A stretch of 64,000 nucleotides of DNA from Pseudomonas sp. PDM14 (GCF_014851905.1 NZ_JACVAQ010000001.1:2542001-2606000); one strand, 5' to 3'; positions 24,229 to 34,292 are shown, counted from the stretch's first letter. Numbers and translations are program-made. Notes: generated by a model from the sequence alone, not told the origin.

Positions 24229-24275
24229 GGTGGTGGGCCCACACGGACTCGAACCGTGGACCAAAGGATTATGAG
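24229..24275 (-). repeat. attachment-site copy 2: 3' half of a CAU-anticodon tRNA
   Basis: Identical over all 47 bases to 17442-17488 and in the same orientation, from the anticodon loop to the CCA end on the minus strand. The 5' half of the tRNA is again absent. The integrase gene starts about 110 bp to the right, the usual att-int arrangement. Given the orientation, the intact tRNA gene should lie to the right, beyond the window. Confidence 0.85.
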
Positions 24276-24382
24276 GCAGTAAAAACCACGTTTCTGCTCG
24301 TTTCCCGCCGTCTCCCTTAAAAGCCTAATTTTGCGCGTTACCCTTTTTCCAAGGGGTTACTTGTTTCCTCTTGGTTCTGGGG

Positions 24383-25870
24383 ATGGCCTGTCATGCCCAA
24401 AGAAACGGTACGCAAAACGGTACTCAGATGGCAGCGGCTTCGAGCAAGGCAAATGGGCGTAAATTTCTGACGGATGTGGAGCTGAGGGCTTTGCGGCCTG
24501 GGCAGACTGCGACGGACTCGCTACCAGGGCGCGGCAGTGGGTCTATCTTGTTCGCCTGCCGAGACTCAGGGGCTGTTGAGGCTTACTACCGCCGCCGCGA
24601 TGAGGGACGGGAGCAGAAGATCAAGCTTGGTGTTTTCAAGAAGACGCCCAAGAGTCCAGGGCTGACTCTTACTGAGCTCCGTGAGCAGGCGGCTGGCTTA
24701 TCTAAAGTCGCTGCAGAGCACGGCGATATCAAAGCTTATCAGGCCAGATGTGCCGCAGAGGATGAGGCGCGAGAGGCAGAGAGAAAGCGTCATCTACACG
24801 AACAGCAGCGTCTTGCCGCGATTGAGGCTTCGAAAGGGTCGCTCTCAGAGCTGTTTCGTGACTACATCGAAGATCGTAAGCGGAATCAAGTCTCTGCCGA
24901 GCAGATTCGCGAGTTCGAGCGTGTTTTGATCCGTGATCTGGAGGGGGAGAAGGAGGGGACTGACGGAGTGAAAATCGATGTAATGGGGATGAAGGCAAAA
25001 GATGTCAGGCCGGAGCATGTGATGTTGCTGCTGAAGCCCATATGGGACCGAAACTCGAAGCGGCAGGCAGGCAAGGTACGTTCCTTTCTGGTTGCGGCTT
25101 TCAACTTTGGTTTACGTGCTGAGCACCATATCGACAGGAGCAGCAATAAAAGCTACGGACTCATGATGAATCCCGCTGATCCTGTGACGGTGCCGGATAC
25201 GTCAACACCGGGTGAACGTGCTCTAACTGATGAGGAGATGAAGCAGTTTTGGACGACCATCACTCAGGTTGAGGCGGTAGGCCCTGTCATGGCGCGCGTC
25301 TTCCTCTTTGCTATTGCCACAGCAGGGCAACGCCCATTCCAGTTCATTCGTGAACCATGGACTAGCTACAAGCTAGACAAGAAGTTCGTGAAGATCATCG
25401 ACAGCAAAGGGCGCGGAGGAAAAAAGCGTGTCCACATTGTTCCCTTGAGTGAGCGGGCTCTGAATATTTTGGCTGAGGTACGTGCTATGCAGCCGCAGGG
25501 GGCGATTTACCCTTGGAGTATTGATGGGCATCGGCCAATTCATCCGTCCAGCTTGCCGCATGCTGTTTCAGAATGGCGCGTGACTGCGCATGCCAAGCTG
25601 GGAGGTCAGCCCATCCCTAGATTTACACCGCGCGATATTCGCCGCACATGCACGCAGTTCATGCAGCGTAATGGCATCAAGGACTTTGACAGTGACGCAT
25701 TGCAATCGCACGGCCAGACGGGCGTTGTAGGAAAACACTACCGCAACAACCCTGAAGCCAAGCTACCTGAGATGCGGCTCATTATGGAGTCATTCGATGC
25801 TGCGCTAGACCGACTTCTTGATGGCTCCGAGGGCGCCCGCGCTGAGGCCAAGATCGAGGCGGTAGCCTAG
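24383..25870 (+). CDS. int: tyrosine recombinase (island integrase)
   Basis: A protein of about 495 residues. An N-terminal arm-binding region (VELRALRPGQTATDSLP) precedes a charged helical linker (about 125-150), a core-binding domain, and a catalytic domain with GQRPFQFIR (Arg about 317), PRDIRRT (Arg about 420), SHGQTG (His about 444) and the nucleophile in GKHYRN (Tyr about 453). It cuts and rejoins DNA at the tRNA 3' end. The start is uncertain: ATG at 24383, an upstream TTG at 24371, or a later ATG at 24428. Position next to the 24229 repeat marks it as the integrase of the rightward island; it could also mobilise the left segment, since the repeats are identical. Confidence 0.9.
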   Translation: MACHAQRNGTQNGTQMAAASSKANGRKFLTDVELRALRPGQTATDSLPGRGSGSILFACRDSGAVEAYYRRRDEGREQKIKLGVFKKTPKSPGLTLTELREQAAGLSKVAAEHGDIKAYQARCAAEDEAREAERKRHLHEQQRLAAIEASKGSLSELFRDYIEDRKRNQVSAEQIREFERVLIRDLEGEKEGTDGVKIDVMGMKAKDVRPEHVMLLLKPIWDRNSKRQAGKVRSFLVAAFNFGLRAEHHIDRSSNKSYGLMMNPADPVTVPDTSTPGERALTDEEMKQFWTTITQVEAVGPVMARVFLFAIATAGQRPFQFIREPWTSYKLDKKFVKIIDSKGRGGKKRVHIVPLSERALNILAEVRAMQPQGAIYPWSIDGHRPIHPSSLPHAVSEWRVTAHAKLGGQPIPRFTPRDIRRTCTQFMQRNGIKDFDSDALQSHGQTGVVGKHYRNNPEAKLPEMRLIMESFDAALDRLLDGSEGARAEAKIEAVA

Positions 25871-26130
25871 ATTTGTTCGAAAATGGTTAATTTCACAGAA
25901 GTCAAGATGGTTATTGATGCTTTTTTTGATGTGTGTAAATATACAGTGGTGCGGTTGCCGGAGCCGCCAGGATCACCACTGCGACGTTGTCTGCTTGATG
26001 CGCAGCTGGAATAGGAAAAGTAGAACTAACGCCTGGAAGGCTTGATCCGGCCGAGCAAAAATTATGAGGAAACTGTCAGTACCGCTGCATCTGTATCTAT
26101 TTTCTGACCTCTCGATCTGGGAGGTGACCC

Positions 26131-26313
26131 ATGCCTGAGATGATCCTCTTAGACTTCAGCGCCGTCAGCCGCAAGGTGGGGTTGAGCCGTAAGACCATCT
26201 ACTGTCGCATTCGGGAGGGTGACTTCCCGAAACAAGTGAAAATAGGACGAGCAAGTCGCTGGTTGCAGCACGAAATCGATGATTGGATAGCAAGCGCAGC
26301 TGCTGCGAGGTAG
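26131..26313 (+). CDS. AlpA-family regulator / excisionase
   Basis: A 60-residue MerR-like winged helix protein: DFSAVSRKVGLSRKTIYCRIREGDFPKQVKIGRASRWLQHEIDDWIA is the AlpA signature. AlpA-type proteins activate or direct excision by the neighbouring tyrosine recombinase. GGAGGTGACCC is a strong ribosome site just before the ATG. It lies 260 bp after the integrase stop; that gap shows no other gene. A clean terminator follows. Confidence 0.9.
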   Translation: MPEMILLDFSAVSRKVGLSRKTIYCRIREGDFPKQVKIGRASRWLQHEIDDWIASAAAAR

Positions 26314-26320
26314 TAAAGAG

Positions 26321-26346
26321 GCCGGTCAGATGACCGGCATTTTTTT
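26321..26346 (+). terminator. intrinsic terminator after the AlpA gene
   Basis: GCCGGTCA and TGACCGGC form a perfect eight-base stem with a two-base loop, followed by ATTTTTTT. Confidence 0.93.
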
Positions 26347-26451
26347 GCCTGCAAGGAACATAGGATTTCCAGTCCTAGAGTCCCGCTTTCGAGAGGCAGC
26401 TTCCGGCCAATAGCAACCACTCCCGACCTCCCGTTCCAAAGGGGCAGGCCT

Positions 26452-27657
26452 TCAGTTCTCGATTGGTGGTGACTTAGATGGGAGCCCGAAGCTTGCCAGC
26501 AGGCTGGTAGCAACCAACGCGGTCATTACCGCCAGTAAGACTTGTGCCCCGAGCTTGTCCACAGCTATTGCGGCAGCTATTGGCCCAGTGGCTTGTGCGA
26601 TCAGCATGGGCCGAGCCAAGAGCCCCATTCGCGCGCCATATCCTTCCGCGCCGAAGAGCACCAAAGGCAGCGTCCCGCGGGCGATGGTCAGAATCCCGTT
26701 ACCCGCTCCGTACAACGCCATGGCCACAAAGGCTAGCCATGGCAGTCCAGGTATCAGCAGGACGATGCCGATCCCACACAGCAGTATCGCGCCTCGTGCT
26801 GACCAAGTCGGGTGCAGGCTGCGCCCTATCGAGAACTCCGCGAGACGCCCCGCCACCTGTGCGGGCCCGATCACCATGCCAATCGCGAGTGCAGTGACGG
26901 AGGCGATTCCAAGCAGTTTCAGCACATCAAGCAGATGAACGGAAACGGCGGAAATCACCAGTGATTGGAGAGTCAGGAGAAGTGCCAGCAAAAGAAAAAG
27001 CTGGCGGTAATCTGGTGACGGCGAGGGAGCGCTTGTCGCATGAGCGTGGCTGCTCTGGATGGGCGTTTCAGCTTCTTTGGGCACTAGCAGGAGATGGATC
27101 GGCAACCCAATGAACAGGTGAGCCCCAGCTAGCACGAAGCAGCTGTATCGCCAGCCAAGCTCGTGTTCCAGGCCCGCAATCAGGGGCCAGCCCAGCGTGC
27201 TGGCGAAGCCGCCAAGTAGGGTTAGGCCGGTCATCGAGGTGCGCGCACTATCGCCGAGCAAACGACCCAAGGTGGAAAATGCTGCGTCGTATAGGCCCGC
27301 GGCCATTGCTGCACCGATGCATGTCCAAGCCAGGTAGTAGACAAGCAGGTTGCTGGCTACACCCATCAGAAGCAGCCCCGCCGCCATCAGCAGCGAACTG
27401 CTGGCCAGGACGGGCCGCCCACCGTGGCGATCAATCTGGCGGCCTGCCAGTGGTGAGCAGATGCCGGCTACCAGCAGCCCCCAGGACAGTCCGGCGACGA
27501 CGCTGGTCAGCGACCATCCCATGGCCTTGGAGATTGGTGTCGCCAGCACGGCCGGCAAGTAGTACGTCGTGCTCCAGGCCAGGATCTGGGCGATACCCAG
27601 GGCCCAGACGAGTTTGACTCGATTGATCGTTGGCTGGTGGCTTTCGGGTTGGGTCAC
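26452..27657 (-). CDS. MFS transporter of an arsR-linked operon
   Basis: A 401-residue twelve-helix MFS protein starting VKLVWALGIAQILAWSTTYYLPAV, with the GRQIDRHGGRPVL loop between helices 2 and 3. The monocarboxylate/oxalate-type start and its place behind an ArsR repressor and an ArsO-like flavoprotein match a recurrent Pseudomonas three-gene cluster. An efflux role for an arsenical or oxidised product is likely but the substrate is unknown. Translation starts at a GTG. It follows the flavoprotein gene by 17 bp and is the last gene of the unit. Confidence 0.83.
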   Translation of the reverse strand: MTQPESHQPTINRVKLVWALGIAQILAWSTTYYLPAVLATPISKAMGWSLTSVVAGLSWGLLVAGICSPLAGRQIDRHGGRPVLASSSLLMAAGLLLMGVASNLLVYYLAWTCIGAAMAAGLYDAAFSTLGRLLGDSARTSMTGLTLLGGFASTLGWPLIAGLEHELGWRYSCFVLAGAHLFIGLPIHLLLVPKEAETPIQSSHAHATSAPSPSPDYRQLFLLLALLLTLQSLVISAVSVHLLDVLKLLGIASVTALAIGMVIGPAQVAGRLAEFSIGRSLHPTWSARGAILLCGIGIVLLIPGLPWLAFVAMALYGAGNGILTIARGTLPLVLFGAEGYGARMGLLARPMLIAQATGPIAAAIAVDKLGAQVLLAVMTALVATSLLASFGLPSKSPPIEN

Positions 27658-27674
27658 GTAAAGGGCTCTAGTTG

Positions 27675-28763
27675 TTATGGCTGCAATGCGGTACTGATCA
27701 GGCTGGCAGGGGCAGTCTGCAAGTAACGCAGCAGGTGCTTCAGATTGTGCTCGATGTCTGGACCAACCCCGCGCAGCGTGGCCGAGGCAAAGTTGCGTTG
27801 CTTCGGCAGGCCAACGAAATACAGGCCGGGAACACGAGTAGCGACGCCATGCTGTTGTACTACGTTGCCTCGATCATCTGTCACCGACAGGCCTTCGAGA
27901 AAGGGCAGATTGGGGCGGAAGCCTGTTGCGAATATCAGGCTATCAATTCGCTCTTCTTGCCCATCAGCCCATACGACCCCAGTGGGCGTGACCTGCTGGA
28001 ACATAGGGCGCTGGCTGTAGCGGCCGGCCTTCAATGCCCTCCGATAAGTCCCATCGTCCAGTACCGGCGTGCTCTGGTCGCTGAGCCAGCGGGTTTTACC
28101 CAAGCCAGTCCACTTCAGCCAATCATGGACGTCGGCACCAAGTATGCGTTGGGGCATGAAGCGGATGGCCTCGCGTGTAGCCAGGGTGACCTCAGCGACC
28201 TGTGCCAGCTCGTGAGCAATCTGCACCGCTGAGTTGGCCGCGCCAATAACCACGATGCGTTGCCCTTCGAACCCGGCAGAGTTGCGATATTGCGCGCTAT
28301 GCAGACGCGTGCCGCCGAAGCTGTCGAGCCCCGGAATCTCTGGCGTGTACGGTCGACTGAAGGCTCCCGAGGCCACTATCAGCGCCTTGGCGAGAAATTG
28401 CTGGCCATCGGCCGAGTCGACGCGAACCACAGTTTCTTCGCGACTCACTGCAGCCACCCGCGTGTTAGGACGAATCGGCAGCTGGAAGCGCTCGGCATAC
28501 TTTTCGAGATAGCTCACCACCTGGTGCCGCAACGGGTAGTGCTTCGCTTCTCCAGGGAACGCCATGCCAGGTAGAGAAGAGTACGCCGCCGGCGAGAACA
28601 GCTTCAGGCTGTCGTAGTAGTTGTGCCAGTTACCGCCCGGACGCTGCTGCTCATCCAGGATGACGAAATCCAGTCCCTGTTGGCGCAGATGCCAGCCTGC
28701 CGCCAAGCCGGCTTGGCCGGCGCCAATGACGATGACATCGATAACCCGACTACTTGCGTTCAT
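27675..28763 (-). CDS. arsO: flavin-dependent monooxygenase, ArsO-like
   Basis: A 362-residue class B-type flavoprotein monooxygenase. The FAD motif is GAGQAGLAAG (about 13-22), followed by GGNWHNYYDSLKLFSP; the NADPH motif IVVIGAANSAVQ comes near 170, and ATGFRPNLPFLEGL near 290. The family is often called ArsO when it occurs in arsenic operons, but its reaction is not established. It sits between an ArsR repressor gene and an MFS gene, and an operator-like sequence overlaps its leader (28766-28781). An ordinary Baeyer-Villiger-type enzyme is the alternative. Confidence 0.83.
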   Translation of the reverse strand: MNASSRVIDVIVIGAGQAGLAAGWHLRQQGLDFVILDEQQRPGGNWHNYYDSLKLFSPAAYSSLPGMAFPGEAKHYPLRHQVVSYLEKYAERFQLPIRPNTRVAAVSREETVVRVDSADGQQFLAKALIVASGAFSRPYTPEIPGLDSFGGTRLHSAQYRNSAGFEGQRIVVIGAANSAVQIAHELAQVAEVTLATREAIRFMPQRILGADVHDWLKWTGLGKTRWLSDQSTPVLDDGTYRRALKAGRYSQRPMFQQVTPTGVVWADGQEERIDSLIFATGFRPNLPFLEGLSVTDDRGNVVQQHGVATRVPGLYFVGLPKQRNFASATLRGVGPDIEHNLKHLLRYLQTAPASLISTALQP

Positions 28764-28765
28764 TT

Positions 28766-28781
28766 ATGCGCACCTATGCAC
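28766..28781 (-). promoter_or_regulatory. operator-like repeat before the flavoprotein gene
   Basis: On the minus strand GTGCATAGGTGCGCAT matches 12 of 16 positions of GTGCATGCTTGCGCAC at 29167-29182. It lies directly before the ATG at 28763, so ArsR could also control the two downstream genes here. Confidence 0.45.
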
Positions 28782-28801
28782 GTATCTGGGGAAATGAAAA
28801 C

Positions 28802-29152
28802 TCAGGGTTGGCTGCCTGGGCAGCAGAAGGGAGCGATGGCCTTGGTGTGCTGCAGGATGTCTTCCAGCTTCTTGATGATGGCCGGCCCATCGACCTCGTA
28901 GAACACTTGGCGGCCTGACTTGGCCGAGCGGACGATGCCGACCTCAAGCAGTACCTGCAGGTGACGGGAAACCACGGAACGCTCTTGTGGTAGCTCCGCT
29001 GCGATCTCGGTTACGTCAGCACGCCCTAGCTGCATCACGCGCTTCAACACGGCCACTCGCGGGGGCTCGCAGAGGGCCTTGAAGAACGCGCTGTCGAGCG
29101 AGTCGATGGCGGCTTCAATGGCTTGGGTTCGATGCGTAAGTGGGCTGTGCAT
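28802..29152 (-). CDS. arsR: ArsR-family metalloregulator
   Basis: A 116-residue winged-helix repressor: FFKALCEPPRVAVLKRVMQLG, then VTEIAAELPQERSVVSRHLQVLLEVGIV as the recognition helices, and FCC near the C-terminus. The cysteine in ALCEPPR (about 26) and the terminal Cys pair are candidate ligands; the usual ELCVCDL site of arsenite sensors is absent, so its inducer may differ. The start at 29152 is chosen because the extended frame upstream runs through the operator palindrome. It heads the arsR-flavoprotein-MFS operon. Confidence 0.88.
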   Translation of the reverse strand: MHSPLTHRTQAIEAAIDSLDSAFFKALCEPPRVAVLKRVMQLGRADVTEIAAELPQERSVVSRHLQVLLEVGIVRSAKSGRQVFYEVDGPAIIKKLEDILQHTKAIAPFCCPGSQP

Positions 29153-29164
29153 GCAGAGCAATAT

Positions 29165-29184
29165 ATGTGCATGCTTGCGCACAT
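29165..29184. promoter_or_regulatory. ArsR operator palindrome
   Basis: ATGTGC (29165-29170) and GCACAT (29179-29184) are inverted arms around ATGCTTGC, 13 bp upstream of the arsR start. The inner GTGCATGCTTGCGCAC (29167-29182) recurs in diverged form before the flavoprotein gene. There is no evident ribosome site between it and the ATG. Confidence 0.6.
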
Positions 29185-29293
29185 GTAAAGCCTTGCGGCC
29201 TGCTTTCATCTCAAGCTTCACAGCTGATACGGAAATGCATTTAAACGACAGTGGCAAGTCAGAGGCAGCTCAGCGCTGCCTCTGTGGTAGCCG

Positions 29294-29656
29294 TTACTTC
29301 ATCGTCTTGATCGAGATGATGGTGGCCGCCATACCCTCTGCTTTGAACTCGAACTCCACCTGATCCCCGGCTTTCACCTGACCAAGCTGCTCTGGTGTCG
29401 CCTTGAAGCCCATGGTCATGGGTGGCCACTTCAAGGTCGGAACGGCGCCATGAGCAATGATGACGGTGCCTTTCTGCATGTCGATCGCCTTGACCGTGCC
29501 ACTGGCTTTGGCCGTTGGGGTCTGCTGCGCTTCCTGTGCCATCGGCGTGCCTTCCATAGGCATGTCGTCCATTTTCATGCCCGGCATGTCCTCGGCAGCG
29601 ACGGGAAGGGACAGCACGGCGATGGTGCTGGCGACGGTGATCAGAGCTTTCTTCAT
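29294..29656 (-). CDS. cusF: periplasmic copper/silver chaperone (CusF-like)
   Basis: A 120-residue exported protein. The signal peptide is [22 protein letters not shown] methionine-rich stretch [11 protein letters not shown] follows, then a CusF OB-fold domain with [19 protein letters not shown] and the metal site in KWPPMTMGF, where the Trp and two Met match the Cu(I)/Ag(I) ligands of E. coli CusF. It hands metal to the CusCBA pump. The ATG overlaps the cusA stop by 4 nt and follows AAGGAGAAG, so it is the last gene of cusC-B-A-F. Confidence 0.93.
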   Translation of the reverse strand: MKKALITVASTIAVLSLPVAAEDMPGMKMDDMPMEGTPMAQEAQQTPTAKASGTVKAIDMQKGTVIIAHGAVPTLKWPPMTMGFKATPEQLGQVKAGDQVEFEFKAEGMAATIISIKTMK

Positions 29657-32600
29657 ACAACTTCTCCTTGGTGAACGAGGGATACAGCGGGGAGGTGTCG
29701 GCGGCGCAGCAAGCGGTAGGCCGCCGGAATGACGAATAGGGAAAGCAGGGGGGCAGTGACCATGCCGCCGACCATGGGCGCGGCGATGCGGCTCATCACC
29801 TCGCTGCCGGTGCCACTGCCCCAAAGGATCGGCAGCAGGCCGGCGACGATCACCGCGACGGTCATGATCTTCGGGCGCACGCGCTGCACGGCACCTTCGC
29901 GAATCGCGGCGAGCAGCCCGTGCTCAGTGCGGTCACCGGCGTCTTCGCGTTCGGCCCAGGCGTTCTTCAGGTAGAGCAGCATGATCACGCCGAACTCCGC
30001 TGCTACTCCGGCCAGAGCAATAAAGCCGACGCCGGTGGCCACCGATAGGTTGAAACCCAGCAGGTAGAGGAACCACACCCCGCCGGTGAGGGCGAACGGC
30101 AGCGTGGCCATGATCAGCAAGGCCTCGTCGAAGCGGGCGAAGGTCAGATAGAGCAGTACGAAGATGATCAGCAGGGTGGCTGGCACCACCAGCTTGAGCC
30201 GTGCGTTGGCTCGTTCGAGGAACTCAAACTGTCCCGAGTAGCTCAGGCTCATCCCCGGCTGCAGCTTGACCTGCTCGCCGACGACCTGGCGCAGGTCGGC
30301 GACCACCGAGGCGATATCCCGGCCGCGTACGTCGATATACACCCAGCCGGAAGGCCTGGCGTTCTCACTCTTGAGCATAGGCGGCCCGTCGTTGACCTTG
30401 ATCTTCGCCACCGTGCCCAGAGTGATTTGGTTCCCCAGTGGGGTGTAGATCGGTAGCTGCTCCAGCGCACTGAGCGAGTCGCGCCACTCCCGCGGATAGC
30501 GCACGTTGATCGGGAAGCGTGCTAGCCCCTCGATGGTCTCCCCAACGTTTTCACCACCGATAGCGCTGGCCACAATCGCCTGCACATCGGAGATATTCAG
30601 CTCATAGCGCGCGGCAGCCTGACGGTCGATATCCACATCGATATAGCGCCCGCCAGTCAGGCGCTCGGCCAAGGCCGAACTGACGCCCTCAACGCTCTTG
30701 GCCGCCCGCTCGATTGCTTGAGTGACCTGGTCGATCTCCGTCAGATTGCTGCCGGCGACCTTCACTCCGATTGGGCTTTTGATCCCAGTGGCAAGCATGT
30801 CGATGCGATTGCGGATCGGCGGTATCCAGATATTGGTCAACCCCGGCACCCGTACCACCCGATCCAATTCCGCCACCAGCTGCTCCTGAGTCATCCCTGG
30901 CCGCCACTGCTCGCGCGGCTTGAACTGGATAGTGGTCTCGAACATCTCCAGTGGCGCAGGGTCGGTGGCAGTTTCGGCACGACCAGCCTTACCGAACACG
31001 TGCTCGACTTCCGGCACCGTCTTGATCAGTCGATCGGTCAGCTGCAGCAGCTGGGATGCCTTCTGCGCCGACAGCCCTGGCAGGGCCGAAGGCATGTAGA
31101 GCAGGTCGCCCTCATCCAGCGGCGGTAGGAACTCGCCGCCCAGCCGCGAGATTGGCCACAGCGCACTGAGGAACACCAGCAACGCCACCAGCAGGGTGAC
31201 TTTGGGGCGGCGCAGCACCGCATCCAGGGCCGGTTGATAGAGCCTGATCAACCAGCGGTTCAGCGGGTTTTGTTGCTCAGTAGGAATTCGTCCGCGAATC
31301 CAGTAGCCCATCAGCACCGGCACCAGAGTCACCGACAGCCCGGCGGCAGCCGCCATGGCATAGGTCTTGGTAAAGGCCAGCGGCCCGAACAATCGGCCTT
31401 CTTGCGCCTCCAGGGTGAACACCGGAATGAACGACAGGGTGATGATTAGCAGGCAGAAGAATAGCGCTGGGCCGACCTCAGTCGCGGCTTCGGTCATCAC
31501 CTGCCAGTGATGCTCGCCTTGCAACTCTTCCCCCGGATGCGCCGCGTGCCAGGCCTCGACCTTCTTGTGGGCGTTCTCGATCATCACCACGGCGGCATCG
31601 ACCATGGCGCCGATGGCGATGGCGATCCCACCGAGGGACATGATGTTGGCGTTGAGCCCTTGGTAACGCATGACGATGAACGCGATGAGGATGCCAATCG
31701 GCAGCGAGATTATCGCCACCAAAGATGAACGCAGGTGCCAGAGGAAGACCGCGCAGACCAGGGCGACGACGATGAATTCCTCGAGCAGCTTGTGGCTGAG
31801 GTTTTCCACGGCACGGTCGATCAGCTTGCTACGGTCGTAGGTGGTGACGACTTCCACCCCGGCCGGCAAGCTGCCCTTCAGCTCATCCAGCTTGGCCTTG
31901 ACCGCGGCAATGGTCTCGCGGGCGTTCTTGCCGCTACGCAGGATCACCACGCCGCCGACTGTCTCACCTTCACCGTCGAGCTCGCTGATGCCTCGACGCA
32001 TCTCCGGGCCCAGCTGGATAGTCGCCACATCGCCGAGTGTCACCGGCACGCCGCCGGCGCCGAGCCTAAGTGGAATCGCGCGGAAGTCATTCAGTGTTTT
32101 CAGGTAGCCGGAAGCGCGCACCATGAACTCGGCTTCGGCCATCTCCAGCACGGCTCCACCGGTTTCCTGGTTGGCCCGGCCTATGGCCTCGATCACTTCG
32201 GCCTGGGTGATGCCCAGGCTGGCCAGTCGGAGCGGATCGAGGACCACCTGGTACTGCTTGACCATGCCGCCGACGGTTGCTACTTCCGCGACGTTCGCCA
32301 GGGTCTTCAGCTCGAACTTGAGGAACCAGTCTTGCAGCGCGCGCAATTGCGCCAGGTCGTGCCCTCCGCTGCGATCCACCAGGGCGTACTGGTAGATCCA
32401 GCCGACCCCGGTGGCGTCCGGCCCCAGAGCTGGCTTGGCGCTGGCTGGTAGGCGACTCTGGATCTGGCTGAGGTACTCCAGTACCCGCGAGCGTGCCCAG
32501 TACAGGTCGGTACCGTCCTCGAAAATCACATAGACGAAGCTGTCGCCGAAGAAGGAGTAGCCGCGTACCGTCTTCGCTCCCGGCACCGAGAGCATGGTGG

Positions 32601-32811
32601 TGGCCAGTGGATAGGTAACCTGATTCTCGACGATCTGTGGCGCCTGACCCGGATAGGGGGTGCGGATGATCACCTGCACGTCGGAGAGATCCGGTAGCGC
32701 ATCGATGGGCGTGCTTTGCACCGACCAGACACCCCAGGCCGTGGCGAACAGGGTGGCCAGCAGCACCAGAAAGCGGTTGGCGACCGACCAGCGGATAAGG
32801 GCTGCGATCAT
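29653..32811 (-). CDS. cusA: heavy-metal RND pump, Cu(I)/Ag(I) type (CusA)
   Basis: A 1052-residue inner-membrane RND transporter. Segments typical of monovalent-metal pumps are [16 protein letters not shown] near the start, [14 protein letters not shown] (TM4 proton relay Asp), [21 protein letters not shown] and [14 protein letters not shown]. The latter two carry Met residues that line the metal path in E. coli CusA. It forms the tripartite pump with the products of the two preceding genes and expels copper or silver from periplasm and cytoplasm. Both ends overlap neighbours by 4 nt. Confidence 0.95.
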   Translation of the reverse strand: MIAALIRWSVANRFLVLLATLFATAWGVWSVQSTPIDALPDLSDVQVIIRTPYPGQAPQIVENQVTYPLATTMLSVPGAKTVRGYSFFGDSFVYVIFEDGTDLYWARSRVLEYLSQIQSRLPASAKPALGPDATGVGWIYQYALVDRSGGHDLAQLRALQDWFLKFELKTLANVAEVATVGGMVKQYQVVLDPLRLASLGITQAEVIEAIGRANQETGGAVLEMAEAEFMVRASGYLKTLNDFRAIPLRLGAGGVPVTLGDVATIQLGPEMRRGISELDGEGETVGGVVILRSGKNARETIAAVKAKLDELKGSLPAGVEVVTTYDRSKLIDRAVENLSHKLLEEFIVVALVCAVFLWHLRSSLVAIISLPIGILIAFIVMRYQGLNANIMSLGGIAIAIGAMVDAAVVMIENAHKKVEAWHAAHPGEELQGEHHWQVMTEAATEVGPALFFCLLIITLSFIPVFTLEAQEGRLFGPLAFTKTYAMAAAAGLSVTLVPVLMGYWIRGRIPTEQQNPLNRWLIRLYQPALDAVLRRPKVTLLVALLVFLSALWPISRLGGEFLPPLDEGDLLYMPSALPGLSAQKASQLLQLTDRLIKTVPEVEHVFGKAGRAETATDPAPLEMFETTIQFKPREQWRPGMTQEQLVAELDRVVRVPGLTNIWIPPIRNRIDMLATGIKSPIGVKVAGSNLTEIDQVTQAIERAAKSVEGVSSALAERLTGGRYIDVDIDRQAAARYELNISDVQAIVASAIGGENVGETIEGLARFPINVRYPREWRDSLSALEQLPIYTPLGNQITLGTVAKIKVNDGPPMLKSENARPSGWVYIDVRGRDIASVVADLRQVVGEQVKLQPGMSLSYSGQFEFLERANARLKLVVPATLLIIFVLLYLTFARFDEALLIMATLPFALTGGVWFLYLLGFNLSVATGVGFIALAGVAAEFGVIMLLYLKNAWAEREDAGDRTEHGLLAAIREGAVQRVRPKIMTVAVIVAGLLPILWGSGTGSEVMSRIAAPMVGGMVTAPLLSLFVIPAAYRLLRRRHLPAVSLVHQGEVV

Positions 32812-34292
32812 GGCTGGCTCCCGAGCTTCTGCAGGCGCTCAACTAGCAGCCCATCCTCGGTTTGGCGCACCGCCACACGGACTTTGTCACCCACTTTGAG
32901 GCCCTGCGCCAGGGCGTGGTCGGCCAGTGGGAAGCTCATGGTCATGCCGGGCATGCCCAGGGTCTTGAACGGACCATGGGCGAGGGTCACTCCTTCGTGA
33001 CTGATCTCGACGATTTGCCCCTCGGCCTCATGCAAGGCAGGAGTGACGGCGGCCGGCTCCGGCATTGGCTCAGTACTCGCGACTATGCCCTTGAGGCTGG
33101 CCTCGGAATCGAGCAGGAACTGCCCGGAGGCGACCACCTGCTGGCCTTCTTCAAGTCCCTTCAGTACCACCGTTTGGCCATCGTGCTCTTGCCCCAGCTG
33201 CACCTCAACCGGACGGTAGCGCCCAGCGTCTTCGGCCAGCATCACCAGGACACGCCGGCCGGTGCGGATGACTGCCTCGCTCGGCACCCACAACAGGCTT
33301 TGCTCAGTCGACCGGTTCAAGCGCACCTGCGCCGTCAATCCCGGCCTGAGGCGGCCGTCTGGGTTGGGCAGTTCGACACGCACGCGCACGGTGCGACTGT
33401 CCGGATTCGTCTCGGGCAGAATGGCGCTGATCGTGCCACTGAGCAATTCCCCCGGGAGGGCTGGCAGGCGAGCCTCGACGGGTTGGCCAACGGTAATCGC
33501 CCCAGCTTCGACCTCCGGAACGGCCACTGCGAGCCAGACGCTACTCAGGCCGTTAACTCGGGCCAGGGTGTCGCCGACTGCCACGGTCATGCCCGCACGT
33601 GCATTCAGTTCCTGCAGCACTCCGCCAATGGGGCTGGTGAGGGTCAGGATCGGCTGGGCCTTACCACTGCGCTCCACCTGGGCAATCAATCCCGCCGGCA
33701 TACCGGTGAGGCGCAAGCGTTGGCGTACCGCCGCCAGCAGCTCGCTGTCGCCACTGCGCCTAAGTGCCAGGAATTCCTCTTGGGCGGCGGCCCATTCCGG
33801 GATCAACAGGTCGGCCAGTGCTGCATTGGCCTTGAGCACATCTCCTGGCGCGCGGGCATAGACCCGCTCGACAAAGCCCGCGGCCCGCGCCTGCACCACG
33901 GCAATATCGCGTTCGTTGAGCGCCAGAACACCGACCGCCTCCAGACTGCTGGCGAGGGAGCCGCGGGTGACTTTGGCCAGGCGCAGGCCGAAGTTCTGGG
34001 TCAGGCTCGGATCGATGCTGACAACGGCACTGTCCGCCTCCGCATCGGCGTACTGGGGCACCAGTTGCATGTCCATAAAGGGCGACTTGCCCGGCTTGTC
34101 GAACCGTTGCTGCGGAACCATCGGGTCGTACCAATAGAGCACCTTGCGTTCGTCTTGCGTGGCGGCTGCCGGCTCGGTGGGAGCGCTGGACATCCCACTC
34201 ATGCGCGGCTGAGCGAACCAGTAACCGCCGGCAACGCCGAGGGCCAGCGACAAGCCGACCAACGCCGGTCCTTTCCAGATTCGCGAGGTCAT
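32808..34292 (-). CDS. cusB: RND periplasmic adaptor (CusB) with fused C-terminal CusF-like domain
   Basis: A 494-residue membrane-fusion protein. An N-terminal anchor (about 9-27) is followed by a heavy-metal-binding motif [12 protein letters not shown] (about 51-62), hairpin, barrel and membrane-proximal domains. After about residue 425 comes a second module, [18 protein letters not shown] and [10 protein letters not shown], which is a CusF-like domain. E. coli CusB (407 residues) lacks this tail, so adaptor and chaperone are fused here even though a separate CusF is encoded three genes on. It acts in the periplasm, bridging CusA and CusC. Confidence 0.93.
   Translation of the reverse strand: MTSRIWKGPALVGLSLALGVAGGYWFAQPRMSGMSSAPTEPAAATQDERKVLYWYDPMVPQQRFDKPGKSPFMDMQLVPQYADAEADSAVVSIDPSLTQNFGLRLAKVTRGSLASSLEAVGVLALNERDIAVVQARAAGFVERVYARAPGDVLKANAALADLLIPEWAAAQEEFLALRRSGDSELLAAVRQRLRLTGMPAGLIAQVERSGKAQPILTLTSPIGGVLQELNARAGMTVAVGDTLARVNGLSSVWLAVAVPEVEAGAITVGQPVEARLPALPGELLSGTISAILPETNPDSRTVRVRVELPNPDGRLRPGLTAQVRLNRSTEQSLLWVPSEAVIRTGRRVLVMLAEDAGRYRPVEVQLGQEHDGQTVVLKGLEEGQQVVASGQFLLDSEASLKGIVASTEPMPEPAAVTPALHEAEGQIVEISHEGVTLAHGPFKTLGMPGMTMSFPLADHALAQGLKVGDKVRVAVRQTEDGLLVERLQKLGSQP

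Larger units (their letters stand above)
17442..24275. mobile_element. genomic island segment between two tRNA-derived direct repeats
   Basis: The segment is bounded by identical 47-bp tRNA 3'-half repeats in the same orientation. It holds an AT-rich helicase-like gene and partner, a NERD/zinc-finger gene and a hipBA pair. It has no integrase of its own; the integrase at 24383 lies just beyond the right repeat. This looks like one unit of a tandem array at a single tRNA locus, or an element that lost its integrase. Base composition changes abruptly inside it (AT-rich 17.5-20.9 kb, GC-rich again from 20.9 kb), so the cargo has more than one origin. Confidence 0.7.

Noticed and set aside
24371-26313. 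Insertion sequence or transposon around the integrase
   Set aside because: The recombinase is of the tRNA-targeting island type with an AlpA gene; no terminal inverted repeats or transposase were seen.
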